The notes under the pieces: generated by a model
What the model was told of the DNA's origin: nothing
The model's database searches: none
Seen by the model: only the letters and a program-made list of their open reading frames with translations
From: SXXK01 sp046074645
Lineage (GTDB): Bacteria > Planctomycetota > Planctomycetia > Planctomycetales > Planctomycetaceae
Direction of reading: 5' to 3'
Assembly (NCBI GenBank): GCA_046074645.1
Contig: JBJTOP010000008.1
Coordinates: forward strand, 1 to 64,000
Length of the DNA: 64,000 bases
Part shown: in pieces, positions 63,622 through 64,000 of the stretch
Layout of the letters: every line of letters begins with the position of its first letter
How positions within the stretch are numbered: position 1 is the first letter of the stretch
Program-made: the position numbers and the translations under genes

Positions 63622-64000
63622 TCACTCAGGTTGATGGTCACTTCCACTCGGGCGTTTGACAGCCGCGCCACTTTTCCGGACGAGTCTGCGTCCAGTGAAA
63701 CGCGAACTTCCACAACCCGCGCGTCCGTATCGCTCACGGGGTCGTTTGTCAGCACAACCTTGCGTGCCACAAGTTGACCGATTTCCACCACTGTCCCCTG
63801 CAGACGCACACCGGAACCATCGACCACGACTTCGGCGTTCAAGCCCTCGCGGAGCAGACTGACATCCGCTTCGAACACTTCCGCCACAGCGTGCATTTGC
63901 CGTACGTCCCCCAGTTCAAGCACTCCGTCGCTTCCAGGCCGTTCTCCAACGCGAATGTGAATGCGCAGAATTCGGCCGGCTACGGGGGCATGGATCCGAG
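63615..64000 (-). CDS. HlyD/DevB-type periplasmic adaptor, C-terminal part
   Basis: The gene is cut by the window edge, and about 128 residues are visible. The first are 'RIHAPVAGRILRIHIRVGE', the second lipoyl half typical of membrane-fusion proteins of ABC or RND exporters. 'LELGDVRQMHAVAEVFEADVSLLREGLNAEVVVDG' and 'LQGTVVEIGQLV' are the beta-barrel part, and 'DARVVEVRVSLDADSSGKVARLSNARVEVTINL' the end. It resembles DevB of DevBCA-type ABC exporters. The transporter genes would lie beyond the window or downstream of a different promoter. The stop lies within the right 11-bp repeat. Confidence 0.85.
   Translation of the reverse strand, partial: RIHAPVAGRILRIHIRVGERPGSDGVLELGDVRQMHAVAEVFEADVSLLREGLNAEVVVDGSGVRLQGTVVEIGQLVARKVVLTNDPVSDTDARVVEVRVSLDADSSGKVARLSNARVEVTINLSED

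Noticed and set aside
1..64000. tRNA, rRNA or tmRNA genes
   Set aside because: Intergenic regions were read for T-loop and cloverleaf patterns and none was convincing; small structured RNAs could still be missed.

Overview
The window looks like chromosomal DNA of a planctomycete (Planctomycetota, probably Planctomycetales). The evidence is moderately high GC, many secreted DUF1501 proteins, large proteins with planctomycete cytochrome-c-type (PSD1/DUF1549/DUF1553 and DUF1592/DUF1588) domains, a DUF1559 (H-x9-DG) fragment, PQQ-type beta-propellers, and a lone mraZ without a division cluster. No tRNA, rRNA or CRISPR array was recognised.

Layout. 1-1.3 kb: a RAYT-type (REP-associated) Y1 transposase preceded by three short palindromes spaced exactly 35 bp apart. 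1.3-9.9 kb: scpA, a zinc-ribbon membrane protein, an aldo/keto reductase, a membrane DUF11-like protein, a RluA-family pseudouridine synthase, a response regulator with an HD-GYP domain, and a tandem universal stress protein. 9.9-20.6 kb: a DUF4870 membrane protein, a very large Gln-rich membrane protein, a lipoprotein alpha/beta hydrolase, an ExeA-like ATPase with an altered P-loop, a lipoprotein and a PilZ protein. 20.7-24.6 kb: GAPDH with a clear terminator, a second RAYT, a secreted lipase-like hydrolase and LutC. 24.7-34.4 kb: a CoA-transferase and SDR pair, then three DUF1501 genes with a secreted hypothetical protein and an inserted AlbA_2/Schlafen-type gene. 34.8-44 kb: a quinone reductase, a SNF2 helicase, orphan mraZ, a truncated DUF1559 gene, a peroxiredoxin, a frameshifted dihydrouridine synthase and uridine kinase. 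44.4-51.9 kb: a lipoprotein, a second DUF4175-like coiled-coil membrane protein, a translationally coupled PSD1 + DUF1501 pair and a PQQ propeller protein. 52-64 kb: an Ala/Pro repeat lipoprotein, a very acidic protein, purine nucleoside phosphorylase, HemQ, a 1425-residue DUF1592-type protein, small zinc-ribbon and DUF2617 proteins, a second PQQ propeller protein, ferrochelatase, and the end of a HlyD/DevB-type adaptor.

Function. HemQ and ferrochelatase fit the coproporphyrin-dependent end of haem synthesis. That would supply the CxxCH-bearing surface proteins, although this link is inferred. ScpA, SNF2, dihydrouridine synthase, RluA, uridine kinase, PNP and GAPDH are housekeeping. The DUF1501/PSD1/DUF1592 proteins are the exported, planctomycete-specific part, and their biochemical role is not established.

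The most unusual features are non-coding. They are the RAYT palindromes (one abutting a promoter, one exactly at the breakpoint of a truncated gene), a MITE-like structured insertion with an 11-bp direct repeat between two convergent genes at 63.5 kb, an inverted-repeat element at 40.0 kb, and 12-bp-period minisatellites inside two coding regions.
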